A stretch of 25,150 nucleotides of DNA from G963692885 sp964657395. Its GTDB lineage: Bacteria; Acidobacteriota; Terriglobia; Terriglobales; Acidobacteriaceae. The notes under the pieces are model-generated. The model worked only from the letters and a program-made list of their open reading frames with translations, made no database searches and was not told the DNA's origin. The stretch spans positions 1-25,150 of the forward strand of contig CAZZUX010000054.1 of NCBI GenBank assembly GCA_964657395.1, given 5' to 3'. A program made the translations under genes and the position numbers. Positions 15,801 through 23,017 of this stretch are shown here, one piece after another; position 1 is the stretch's first letter, and every line of letters begins with the position of its first letter.

Positions 15801-16179
15801 TGTGAAAAAGAACGGCATCATGATGGTGGACTTTGCGCTGGAGGCAGAGCGCGAGCATGGCAAGAACTCGACCGATGCAATTTACGAGGCGAGCCTGTTG
15901 CGCTTCCGGCCGATCATGATGACGACGATGGCTGCGCTTCTGGGTGGATTGCCGCTGGCCTTCGGGTCAGGCTTTGGCTCAGAGCTGCGGCGGCCGCTGG
16001 GTATTGCGATGGTGGGCGGCTTGCTGCTGAGCCAGGTGTTAACGCTGTATACGACACCAGTGATTTACATTTTCTTTGACAACTTCGCGAAGCGTTTTTC
16101 GAAGAAGCCGAAGGCATCGCCGAATATGCCGGATGTGCCGCCGCCTGATCGGCCAAACCTGCAACCGGGGCGAGCATGA
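12829..16179 (+). CDS. mdtB: RND inner-membrane efflux pump, MdtB-like, with a low-complexity insertion
   Basis: This is a proton-driven pump of the AcrB/HAE1 superfamily, in the inner membrane with large periplasmic loops. It has 1116 residues, against about 1040 for most relatives. It starts RPFILRPVATSLLMAAILL (TM1) and has the proton-relay pair Asp401/Asp402 in TM4 (TGFVVDDAIVMIENISRYLE) and the matching lysine Lys994 (IVKKNGIMMVDFAL). The excess length is a Ser/Gly/Ala/Thr-rich block (residues about 778-848) in the second periplasmic loop. The start is GTG 12829, overlapping the adaptor stop; its stop overlaps the next pump's ATG (ATGA, 16176-16179). Two different pump genes in tandem after an MdtA-like adaptor match the E. 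coli MdtBC heteromeric pump, so a mixed trimer is likely by analogy. Confidence 0.92.
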   Translation: MSPSRPFILRPVATSLLMAAILLIGIVAYTQLPVSALPEVDYPTIQVLTFYPGASPDVVATTVTAPLERQFGELQGLSQMTSTSSGGTSVIVLQFNLTLNIDVAEEEVQSGINAAQSFLPSNLPAPPVYSKTNPADAPVLTMAITSDSMPLSQVEDLIDTRLAPKLSQLSGVGLVSISGGQKPAVRIQVNPSQLASYGLSLESIRTALTQTSVNSAKGNFDGPRQDYQIDANDQLTVSKDYQNVVVAYSDGAPVLLKSVANVVDGVENTKQAAWMDKTPAVILNVQRQPGANTISVVKSIKLLMPQLETNLPKGIEITTLTDLTTDISASVSDVKFELVLTIALVVMVIFLFLRNLYATIIPSIAVPVSLVGTFGAMYALGYSLDNLSLMALTISTGFVVDDAIVMIENISRYLEEGMPPMQAALRGAEQIGFTIVSLTVSLIAVLIPLLFMGDVVGRLFREFAVTLAVTIIISAVVSLTLTPMMCSRILKHDPEAQQGRFYRASERVFENMIAFYGRTLSVVLRYQTLTLFVALGTLVLTIVLYILIPKGFFPVQDTGVIQGISQAPATVSFNAMADKQQMLASEILKDPAVESLSSFIGADGTNTTLNSGRFSINLKPLDQRDLSAADVIRRLQTKLGNVQGVQLFMQPVQNITVDDRVSRTQYQYTLEDPDIDELNMWTSRFVDKLKQMPQLEDVATDQQLGGKALMMTIDRVTASRMGIAPSTIDNTLYDAYGQRQINTLYTQLNQYHVILEAMPEFQADPSKLQSLYIQANGSSGASGAGASTSFAASGSSSAGSNATTQAAMYTPTSGVLTPGSGALAKTQPGSSAASGTTPSTAGTSSAISNRVPLAAFTHIEDTNEPLAITHQGQFPSVTVSFNLGPHAALGDAIAAVDKVQKDLNMPLSVQAAFQGTAASFKNSLSNEALLILAALVTVYIVLGVLYESFIHPITILSTLPSAGVGALLSLILFGQDLSVVAIIGIILLIGIVKKNGIMMVDFALEAEREHGKNSTDAIYEASLLRFRPIMMTTMAALLGGLPLAFGSGFGSELRRPLGIAMVGGLLLSQVLTLYTTPVIYIFFDNFAKRFSKKPKASPNMPDVPPPDRPNLQPGRA
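15160..15372 (+). other. Low-complexity insertion in the MdtB-like pump
   Basis: These 71 codons (residues about 778-848) encode mainly Ser, Gly, Ala and Thr. The flanks, LQSLYIQANG before and NRVPLAAFTHIED after, line up with LNSVYFHTTN and HGVVPLSAFSKVHD of the MdtC-like paralogue, which lacks the block. The distance from the TM4 aspartates to the TM10 lysine is 75 residues longer than in the paralogue. GGATC occurs about five times in or at the edge of the block, hinting at growth by small duplications. Confidence 0.75.
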
Positions 16180-19100
16180 GTTTATCGTCTCCGTTCATAC
16201 GCCGGCCGGTGGCGACGACGCTGCTGACGTTGGCGATTGCGATTGCCGGAGCGATCGGCTACGTGGTGCTGCCGGTATCGCCGCTGCCGCAAGTGGATTT
16301 TCCAACGATCAATGTGAATGCAGGATTGTCCGGCGCCAGCGCAAATATTATGGCGTCGTCGATTGCAACGCCTCTTGAGCGACAGTTCGGGCACATTGCC
16401 GGCGTGACGGAGATGACGTCGCAGAGCTCGCTGGGCTCTACCAATATCACGATTCAATTTGACCTGACCCGGAATATCGATGGTGCGGCGCGCGATGTGG
16501 AAGCAGCCATCAATGCGGCGCGCAGTTATCTGCCGGCGAACCTGCCTGCCAATCCGACGTATCGCAAAGTGAATCCGGCGGATGCGCCGATTATGATTTT
16601 GGGCCTGACGTCGGACAAGTACGACAAGGGCAAGATGTATGACGAAGCTTCAAGCGTGATGGAGCAGAAGCTGTCGCAGGTTCAGGGCGTGGGACAGGTG
16701 GTGGTGGGCGGCTCGTCGTCGCCGTCGGTGCGGGTGGATGTCGATCCTACAAAGCTGAATAGTTATGGGCTGCAGCTGTCGGATGTGCAATCGATGCTGA
16801 GCCTGCAGAACTCAGACATGGCGCGTGGGCAGCTGACCAGCCACGGCGTGACATCCGACATCATTACGAACGACCAGATTTCGCATGCCAATGAATACAA
16901 GCCGCTGATTGTGGGCTATCACAACGGCGCGGCTGTGCGGCTGGAAGATGTGGCGGACGTGATTGATTCCGTATCGAACCTGCGGACTGCCGGGTACCTG
17001 AACGGGATTCCTTCCGTCACAGTCATTATTTTCCGGCAGCCGGGCGCGAATATTATTCAGACGAACAACCGCATTCGCGCTGAATTGCCGGCGATTGAGG
17101 CGTCGATACCGCAGGGCATCAAGACGACGATTGTGCTGGACCGGACGACCACGATCAAGGCCTCTGTGACTGATGTGGAGCGGTCGCTGATCCTCTCTGT
17201 CGTGCTGGTGATCGTGGTGGTGTTCATCTTCCTGCGCAAGGGGCGCGCGACGTTGATTCCGACGGTTGCGGTGCCGGTGTCGTTGATCGGCACATTCGCG
17301 GTGATGTACCTGCTTGGCTTCAGCCTGGATAACCTGTCGCTGATGGCTTTGACCATTTCGACCGGGTTCGTGGTGGATGACGCGATCGTGGTGATGGAGA
17401 ATATTTCGCGTTATCTCGAGCAGGGCATGAAGCCGATGGAGGCTGCGTTGAAGGGCGCGCAGGAGATCGGCTTCACCGTGTTTTCGATCAGTATGTCGTT
17501 GATCGCGGTGTTCATTCCGATCCTGCTGATGGGCGGTATCGTCGGCCGGTTGTTCCGTGAATTTGCGATTACGTTGTCGACGGCGATCCTGGTGTCCATG
17601 GTGGTGTCATTGACGACGACACCGATGATGTGCGCGTTTTTGCTGAAGCATGAAGACCCGAATGAAAAGCACAATATCTTTTATCGCGTGAGTGAAAGCG
17701 GCTTCAACCGGCTGCTGGCGGGATACCGGAGCACGCTGCTGTGGACGCTGGACAACTCGGTGCTGATGCTGATTGTGCTGCTGCTGACGATTGCGTTGAA
17801 CGTGGTGCTGGTGGCGAAGCTGCCGAAGGGATTTTTCCCGCAGCAGGATACGGGTGCGCTGGTGGGCGGCCTGCAGGGTCCGCAGGATGCGTCATTCCCG
17901 GAGATGGATAACTCAGCGCGCCGGCTGGTGGCGGTGATCAAGGCTGATCCCGCGGTCGAGAATGTGAATGCTTACATCGGCCAGGGGAACGGCGGCTTTG
18001 TGTACATCGCACTGAAGCCGCTGGAAGTGCGCAAAGTCGGCGCGATGGAGATTATCAATCGGCTGCGGCCCAAGCTGAACCGGATGCCGGTAGCATCGTC
18101 CTTCCTGCAGGCAGCGCAGGATCTGCGTATCGGCGGGCGCGGCAGCAATGCGCTGTATCAGTACACGATTCAGTCCGACAATATCGACGATCTTTCGAAG
18201 TGGGGACCGATCCTGCTGGCGGAGATGAAGAAGCTGCCGGGATTTCAGGATGTAAATTCCGACCAGCAGAACGGCGGCCTGGACACGCAGATCACTTATG
18301 ACCGAAACACTGCGGCCAGGCTGGGATTGAACCCGACGACGATCAACAGCGGCTTGTACAACGCGTTTGGCCAGGCGGAAGTTTCGCTGATTTACACGCA
18401 GTTAAACCAGTACTACGTGGTGCTGGAAGTAGCGCCGCAGTATCTGCAGACACCGGCGGGTTTGAACTCGGTGTACTTCCACACGACCAACCATGGTGTG
18501 GTTCCGCTGAGTGCGTTCTCGAAGGTACATGACGGAACGACACCGCTGTTTGTGAATCATACGGGGTTGTTTCCATCGGTGACGGTTTCGTTCAACCTGG
18601 CGCCAGGATTTTCGTTGAGTGATGCGACGAAGGCGATCGACCAGATGAAGGAGCGGCTGGGCACGCCGGATACGATTCGCGGATTTTTTGCCGGAACACT
18701 GCAGGCCTACCAGGCTTCGTTGAGTACCGAACCTTACCTGATTCTGACTGCGCTGCTGGCGGTGTATATCGTGCTCGGCATTTTGTACGAGAGCCTGGTG
18801 CATCCGTTGACGATTATTTCCACGCTGCCGTCTGCCAGTGTAGGCGCGATGCTGGCGCTGTTGATTTTCAAAATCGATTTGAATGTCATTTCGATTATCG
18901 GGATCATCCTGCTGATTGGCATCGTGAAGAAGAATGCGATTATGATGATCGACTTTGCGCTGCAGGCAGAGCGGCTTGACGGCAAGACCACCCGGGATGC
19001 AATTTTCGAGGCGTGCCTGCTGCGTTTCCGTCCCATCCTGATGACGACGATGGCGGCATTATTCGGGGCATTGCCGCTGGCGTTCGGTACGGGCACTGGA

Positions 19101-19295
19101 TCCGAGTTGAGACGACCGCTGGGTATCACGATCGTTGGCGGCCTGATCGTGAGTCAGCTGCTGACGTTGTACACGACGCCGGTGGTTTACCTGATGCTGG
19201 ACAGTCTGCGGCTGCGCATGTCCGGCAAAACGCATGACACGTTTCGCGCCGATATAAACCCTGAGCTGAGCACAGGTGCAGGACACACACTGTAG
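16176..19295 (+). CDS. mdtC: RND inner-membrane efflux pump, MdtC-like
   Basis: This is the second proton-driven pump of the operon, with 1039 residues, the normal length for AcrB/MdtC relatives. It starts SSPFIRRPVATTLLTLAIAI (TM1). The proton-relay pair is Asp401/Asp402 (STGFVVDDAIVVMENISRYL), at the same positions as in the preceding pump, and the matching lysine is Lys919 (IVKKNAIMMIDFALQ). Other shared family motifs include KGFFPQQDTGALVGG and LVHPLTIISTLPSASVGA. Its ATG overlaps the stop of the MdtB-like gene, so the two subunits are probably made in fixed ratio, consistent with a heteromeric MdtB2C-type trimer (inference from E. coli). The outer-membrane factor follows within 20 bp. 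Confidence 0.93.
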   Translation: MSLSSPFIRRPVATTLLTLAIAIAGAIGYVVLPVSPLPQVDFPTINVNAGLSGASANIMASSIATPLERQFGHIAGVTEMTSQSSLGSTNITIQFDLTRNIDGAARDVEAAINAARSYLPANLPANPTYRKVNPADAPIMILGLTSDKYDKGKMYDEASSVMEQKLSQVQGVGQVVVGGSSSPSVRVDVDPTKLNSYGLQLSDVQSMLSLQNSDMARGQLTSHGVTSDIITNDQISHANEYKPLIVGYHNGAAVRLEDVADVIDSVSNLRTAGYLNGIPSVTVIIFRQPGANIIQTNNRIRAELPAIEASIPQGIKTTIVLDRTTTIKASVTDVERSLILSVVLVIVVVFIFLRKGRATLIPTVAVPVSLIGTFAVMYLLGFSLDNLSLMALTISTGFVVDDAIVVMENISRYLEQGMKPMEAALKGAQEIGFTVFSISMSLIAVFIPILLMGGIVGRLFREFAITLSTAILVSMVVSLTTTPMMCAFLLKHEDPNEKHNIFYRVSESGFNRLLAGYRSTLLWTLDNSVLMLIVLLLTIALNVVLVAKLPKGFFPQQDTGALVGGLQGPQDASFPEMDNSARRLVAVIKADPAVENVNAYIGQGNGGFVYIALKPLEVRKVGAMEIINRLRPKLNRMPVASSFLQAAQDLRIGGRGSNALYQYTIQSDNIDDLSKWGPILLAEMKKLPGFQDVNSDQQNGGLDTQITYDRNTAARLGLNPTTINSGLYNAFGQAEVSLIYTQLNQYYVVLEVAPQYLQTPAGLNSVYFHTTNHGVVPLSAFSKVHDGTTPLFVNHTGLFPSVTVSFNLAPGFSLSDATKAIDQMKERLGTPDTIRGFFAGTLQAYQASLSTEPYLILTALLAVYIVLGILYESLVHPLTIISTLPSASVGAMLALLIFKIDLNVISIIGIILLIGIVKKNAIMMIDFALQAERLDGKTTRDAIFEACLLRFRPILMTTMAALFGALPLAFGTGTGSELRRPLGITIVGGLIVSQLLTLYTTPVVYLMLDSLRLRMSGKTHDTFRADINPELSTGAGHTL

Positions 19296-19313
19296 TTGAG
19301 GTTGCGATTGACT

Positions 19314-20930
19314 ATGAACGAATTTATTCACAAAGAAGAGTCACGGACCGGGTTGCAGGCGCAAGCCTGGAGACGAGCGGTACTGACGGCAACTGCGGTG
19401 ATGGCTGCGCTGGCTTCAGGATGCACTGTGGGTCCGAAATACCATGCGCCGACGCCGGCTTCTTCGCTGGCGCCGACGGCAGCGGCCTACAAGGAGTCTC
19501 CGCAAAGTGGTGATGGATGGCAGGTGGGCACGCCGCAGGATGCAATGCTGCGCGGCAAATGGTGGGAGATATTCGGCGATCCGGAACTGAATGGTTTAGA
19601 AGAGCAGTTGAATATCAACAACCAGAACATCAAGGAATATTTCGAGAATTTCATGGCCGCACGCGCGTTGGTGCGCGAGGCGCGGTCGCAGTATTTTCCG
19701 ACGGCTTCGATCGGCCCGAGCTTCAATCGGCAGAGGTCTTCTTCGAACCTGCGCAATTCGACGGGTGTGCTGGGCGGCTCGGGCGGATCGACTGGAGCGG
19801 GTACGGGCACGGGGACGAGTGTAGCGACGAACACGGGTACAGAAAGCACTCTGTGGTCAGCGCCGCTGGATATCTCCTGGGAGCCGGACCTGTGGGGTCG
19901 CGTGCGCAACACAGTGCGTGAGCAGCAGGCTGCGGCGCAGTTGAGCGCTGCGGATCTTGAGAATGAACGGCTGACTGAGCAGGCTTCGCTGGCTGAGTTC
20001 TTTTTCGAGTTGCGCGGCCAGGATGCGCTGGTAGGCGTGTACAACCAGACGATTGAGCAGGACCGCAAATCGCTTGAATATACGACTGCACAATATGAGA
20101 CAGGTGTAGGCGACAAGATCTCCCAGGTGGAAGCTCAGAACACGCTGCAGGCGGCGCAGGCGACGCTGACGAATCTTGGCGTCGCGCGTGCGCAGTACGA
20201 GCATGCGATTGCAACACTGATTGGCAAGCCGGCAACCGAATTTTCGATTCCTGTGAAGCCGATGCTGGCGACGCCGCCGAAGGTGCCGACCGGCGTGCCT
20301 TCCGCGCTGCTGCAGCGGCGCCCGGACGTCGCCGCGGCCGAGCGCACGATGGCGTCCGCCAATGCGCTGATTGGTGTGGAGTATGCAGCGTTTTATCCCT
20401 CGCTGACCTTGACGGCGGATGGCGGATTTGAAGCGTCGACGCTGAAGCACTGGTTTGACTGGCCGAGCCGCTTCTGGTCAACAGGTCCGGCGTTTAGTGA
20501 GACCGTTTATGACGGCGGCCTGCGACGGGCTACGGTGAACCAATACATTGCGACCTACAACGCGGACGTGGCGAGTTATCGACAGACTTGTCTGACGGCC
20601 TTTCAGCAGGTAGAGGATTACCTGGCAGCAGTGCGTCTCTACGATCAGCAGATCAAGCAGCAGCGGGAGGCGGTCACGTCAGCAGAGACCTACATCGAGC
20701 TGGAGCGCGCGCGCTATGAGACTGGGATCGATCCGTACGTGGACCTGGTGACGGCGCAGAATACGCTGTTGCTGGATCAGCAGACGCTGGCATCGCTGCA
20801 GGTTTCGCAGATGACGTCGGCAGTGCAACTGGTGGCGGCACTGGGCGGAGGATGGGACCGGTCTGATCTGCCGACAGCGCGCCAGGTGACGCAAAAGCCG
20901 TCGAAAGCAGAGACCACGATCCAGCAATAG
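19314..20930 (+). CDS. Outer-membrane efflux lipoprotein, OprM/NodT family
   Basis: This is the TolC-like channel that completes the tripartite efflux system. The 538-residue protein has a lipoprotein-type signal (hydrophobic VLTATAVMAALASG followed by Cys37), then GCTVGPKYHAPTP, the usual start of mature NodT/OprM proteins. Conserved parts include WWEIFGDPELNGLEEQL, SAPLDISWEPDLWGRVR, the repeat-like RGQDALVGVYNQTIEQD and YETGVGDKISQVEAQNTLQ, and ALLQRRPDVAAAERTMASAN. A Gly/Thr-rich stretch (residues about 150-178) sits before the first beta-strand region. I use ATG 19314; the frame is also open from TTG 19296, and TTG 19308 has better spacing from GAGG (19298-19301). The gene begins 18 bp after the MdtC-like stop, so it belongs to the operon. 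A dispersed repeat follows its stop directly. Confidence 0.92.
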   Translation: MNEFIHKEESRTGLQAQAWRRAVLTATAVMAALASGCTVGPKYHAPTPASSLAPTAAAYKESPQSGDGWQVGTPQDAMLRGKWWEIFGDPELNGLEEQLNINNQNIKEYFENFMAARALVREARSQYFPTASIGPSFNRQRSSSNLRNSTGVLGGSGGSTGAGTGTGTSVATNTGTESTLWSAPLDISWEPDLWGRVRNTVREQQAAAQLSAADLENERLTEQASLAEFFFELRGQDALVGVYNQTIEQDRKSLEYTTAQYETGVGDKISQVEAQNTLQAAQATLTNLGVARAQYEHAIATLIGKPATEFSIPVKPMLATPPKVPTGVPSALLQRRPDVAAAERTMASANALIGVEYAAFYPSLTLTADGGFEASTLKHWFDWPSRFWSTGPAFSETVYDGGLRRATVNQYIATYNADVASYRQTCLTAFQQVEDYLAAVRLYDQQIKQQREAVTSAETYIELERARYETGIDPYVDLVTAQNTLLLDQQTLASLQVSQMTSAVQLVAALGGGWDRSDLPTARQVTQKPSKAETTIQQ

Positions 20931-21022
20931 GTACTGGCTGTACGGTGGGGGCTTTGCCGCTTTACATCTGTACGGCCCCGTTGGTCGCTGGTGACTCTGA
21001 TCTGGTCGACGTGAAAGCGGTT
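20931..21022 (+). repeat. Dispersed intergenic repeat, copy A
   Basis: This 92-bp element starts directly after the stop codon of the efflux lipoprotein gene and is imperfectly repeated at 22801-22899. Exact shared blocks are GGCTTTGCCGCTTT (20950-20963) and CCCGTTGGTCGCT (20977-20989), 27 bp apart here and 29 bp apart in copy B. Also shared are an initial GTACT, a middle TCTGG and a final GCGGTT. Both copies have the same orientation. It has no coding potential of its own, although the frame of the next gene stays open through it. Confidence 0.8.
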
Positions 21023-21058
21023 GGTGTCTGGGCGAAGCTGGAGTTTGGGAGCAGGCAA

Positions 21059-21361
21059 ATGGATGCAGTGCTCAAGCGCCGGGTGGGAACGATCGTGCAG
21101 GTGCTGCTGGCATCATGCCTGCTGGTGTATGCCGCGGACTGGGCGTGGATGCGGCTGCGGATGTTGCACGCATCGACTTTCGGCTCGGCCACCGGGTCGG
21201 TGCAGGTGGAGCAGTATCTGAAAACGCCGTTGAAGGGCAACAAGGCTGAGTACGATTACATGGGAACGGTTGCGCAGGTTTGCTCCCGCAGTCTTTTCCC
21301 GCAGGCTGACCACTCTCCCTGCTGGTGGCTGCGGCGGCATCCGACGGACTGGCAGCAGTGA
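21059..21361 (+). CDS. Small membrane-anchored protein of unknown function with two cysteines
   Basis: This 100-residue protein has one predicted membrane segment (about residues 9-27, VGTIVQVLLASCLLVYAAD) after a basic N-terminus, so it is probably inner-membrane anchored with the remainder in the periplasm. The C-terminal part reads MGTVAQVCSRSLFP then SPCWWLRRH; Cys75 and Cys88 (C-x12-C) could form a disulfide. From memory, short hypothetical proteins with this layout (TM helix, C-S-LFP, PCW) occur in Acidobacteriota, but I cannot verify this here and no function is known to me. ATG 21059 is chosen because TGGGAG (21046-21051) lies seven bases upstream; the frame is open further upstream into the repeat, without another good start. 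It lies between the efflux operon and the FG-GAP gene, on the same strand. Confidence 0.65.
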   Translation: MDAVLKRRVGTIVQVLLASCLLVYAADWAWMRLRMLHASTFGSATGSVQVEQYLKTPLKGNKAEYDYMGTVAQVCSRSLFPQADHSPCWWLRRHPTDWQQ

Positions 21362-21448
21362 AAAGCTGGGGACGGCGGCCTTGTAATAGGATGGATCGGT
21401 TGTCGAATGATGGCTTGTTCTGCCCGCCATGTTCATTCTGCTGTGAAA

Positions 21449-21452
21449 GAGG
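21449..21452 (+). promoter_or_regulatory. Ribosome binding site deciding the start of the FG-GAP gene
   Basis: GAGG, within AAAGAGGT (21446-21453), is seven bases before TTG 21460 but 16 bases before ATG 21469. Spacing favours the TTG start. Confidence 0.6.
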
Positions 21453-21459
21453 TGTTCTT

Positions 21460-22800
21460 TTGCAATTCATGTTCTCTGCATCGTTCTCTGCAGCCGCGCG
21501 TGTGGCCTTGCTTGGGCTGCTTGCCACGTTCACGATCGCCGGCTCCCATGCGCAGACTGAGCATAAGGGTGAATCGCGCAAGACGACGCCGGGCGATGCG
21601 CCGGGTGGTGTCGCGCAGGCTACATTTTTCGTTCATCGGCTGGGGACGGATCATGCGGAGGGGGTGTCCTCGATTGATGTGAATGGTGATGGGCGTCCGG
21701 ACTTGCTGAGTGGTTCGTACTGGTATGAGAATCCGGGGCCAAATGGCGGCGAGTGGAAGCGTCATCAGTATCGGACGGTTGGCATCATGAATGAATTTGT
21801 TTCCGACTGCGGCGAGTGGGCGATCGATGTAAACCATGATGGCGCGATGGACGTGGTGACCGCCGGATGGATGCTGAATGGTGTGCGCTGGTATGAGAAT
21901 CCTGGCAAGAATGCACCGGAAGGCACGATGTGGAAAGAACACTTCATTACTGACAGCTATGACACCGAGGGCGGCGCCTTTGCCGATATCAATGGTGACG
22001 GCAAGCCGGATTTGGCGTTCGGCCACTACAACCATTCCGGCGTGTTGTGGATTGATTTTTCTGGTCCAACACCGAAGGCACATCACGTGGGCGGCAAGGA
22101 ACAGGATGGTCACGGCATCGGTGTTGCTGATGTGGATGGTGACGGCCGGCCAGACCTGCTGACGCCATATGGATGGTTCCGCAATGTCGACGCGAACAAC
22201 GATAAGTGGGAGTGGCACGGAGACTGGCAGCTGGGCGATGCGGGCTTCCCGATCCTGGGCTACGACGTGAACAAGGACGGCAAGCTGGACATCATCTACG
22301 GACAGGGCCACAGCTATGGGCTGTACTGGCTGGAGCAGAAGGGTGACGGTCCCAACCGCACGTGGGTGAAGCACACGATCGACGAATCGTATTCGCAGAT
22401 ACACGCGTTGAAGCTGGTGGATATCGACGGCGATGGCGAGATGGAGCTGGTGGCGGGCAAGCGTTATCGCGGGCACTCAGGGCATGATCCGGGCTCGTAT
22501 GATCCGCTGACGATTTACTACTACAAGATCGATCGTGGCACCGGAACGTTCACGCGCTATCCGGTTTCGATCAATGGGACAGCGGGTGCGGGTACGCAGT
22601 TCCTTGCGGAAGACTTCGATGGCGACGGCGATATCGACCTCGCGACCGCGGGCAAGACGGGTGTGCACTTCTTCGAAAATCTGAAAGTGAACAACGTGCC
22701 GAAGGCGGAACGCGAGCAGGAGATATTGCTGGACAAGAACTGGCCTTTCCCTGGTGAAGGCAAGATAGTACAGCAGGAAGACGGCCCCAAACCCCAATAG
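21460..22800 (+). CDS. Secreted FG-GAP/VCBS-repeat beta-propeller protein
   Basis: The protein has 446 residues from TTG 21460 (443 from ATG 21469). A Sec signal peptide (VALLGLLATFTIAGSHAQ, cleavage after about residue 32) points to export. The mature part is built from seven repeats, each with a calcium-loop motif: DVNGDGRPDLL, DVNHDGAMDVV, DINGDGKPDLA, DVDGDGRPDLL, DVNKDGKLDII, DIDGDGEMELV and DFDGDGDIDLA. Many are followed by a Trp/Tyr-rich strand such as WYENPG. Seven such units suggest a closed seven-bladed calcium-binding propeller. Proteins of this type bind ligands or carbohydrates or act as lyases; no catalytic motif is recognised, so function is open. Frame open upstream to 21325 would remove the signal from the N-terminus and is unlikely. 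A Tat-exported GH2 enzyme follows 217 bp downstream. Confidence 0.85.
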   Translation: MQFMFSASFSAAARVALLGLLATFTIAGSHAQTEHKGESRKTTPGDAPGGVAQATFFVHRLGTDHAEGVSSIDVNGDGRPDLLSGSYWYENPGPNGGEWKRHQYRTVGIMNEFVSDCGEWAIDVNHDGAMDVVTAGWMLNGVRWYENPGKNAPEGTMWKEHFITDSYDTEGGAFADINGDGKPDLAFGHYNHSGVLWIDFSGPTPKAHHVGGKEQDGHGIGVADVDGDGRPDLLTPYGWFRNVDANNDKWEWHGDWQLGDAGFPILGYDVNKDGKLDIIYGQGHSYGLYWLEQKGDGPNRTWVKHTIDESYSQIHALKLVDIDGDGEMELVAGKRYRGHSGHDPGSYDPLTIYYYKIDRGTGTFTRYPVSINGTAGAGTQFLAEDFDGDGDIDLATAGKTGVHFFENLKVNNVPKAEREQEILLDKNWPFPGEGKIVQQEDGPKPQ

Positions 22801-22899
22801 GGTACTAGCCGTTCGGGCGTCAGCGGCTTTGCCGCTTTGCTTTCGTAGGTGCTCCCGTTGGTCGCTATCGGGTTTGTCTGGACCGACGGGAATGCGGTT
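22801..22899 (+). repeat. Dispersed intergenic repeat, copy B
   Basis: This 99-bp element starts immediately after the stop codon of the FG-GAP gene, as copy A does after the efflux lipoprotein gene. It shares the exact blocks GGCTTTGCCGCTTT (22825-22838) and CCCGTTGGTCGCT (22854-22866), plus GTACT, TCTGG and GCGGTT, with copy A at 20931-21022. Even the preceding bases CAATAGG are the same in both copies, so the border may include the stop codon. Confidence 0.8.
22822..22836 (+). terminator. Short hairpin inside repeat copy B, possible weak terminator
   Basis: AGCGGC (22822-22827), loop TTT, GCCGCT (22831-22836) form a perfect 6-bp stem 22 bp after the FG-GAP stop codon. Only TT follows, so it lacks a proper T-run. 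In copy A the equivalent stem has a mismatch. It could be a transcript-end stabiliser, a weak terminator, or just part of the repeat. Confidence 0.3.
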
Positions 22900-23017
22900 T
22901 GCGCCTTGTGCAATGGTGAGTCGCCTTACTGCGATGTATGCGTTTACAGTGCTAGCATGGCTCGTCGCGGTGATGGTCTGCGAGTGGGTAGATCGTTTTA
23001 CAAGACTGGAGTTCTGC

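Noticed and set aside
13981..17400. Long nucleotide similarity between the two RND pump genes as a recent duplication or recombination tract.
   Set aside because: High similarity is limited to conserved motif regions such as the TM4 aspartate segment; elsewhere the proteins diverge strongly, so the duplication is old and ordinary for MdtB/MdtC pairs.
21433..22476. A 347-codon minus-strand frame opposite the FG-GAP gene.
   Set aside because: Its apparent internal repetition only mirrors the calcium-loop repeats on the coding strand.
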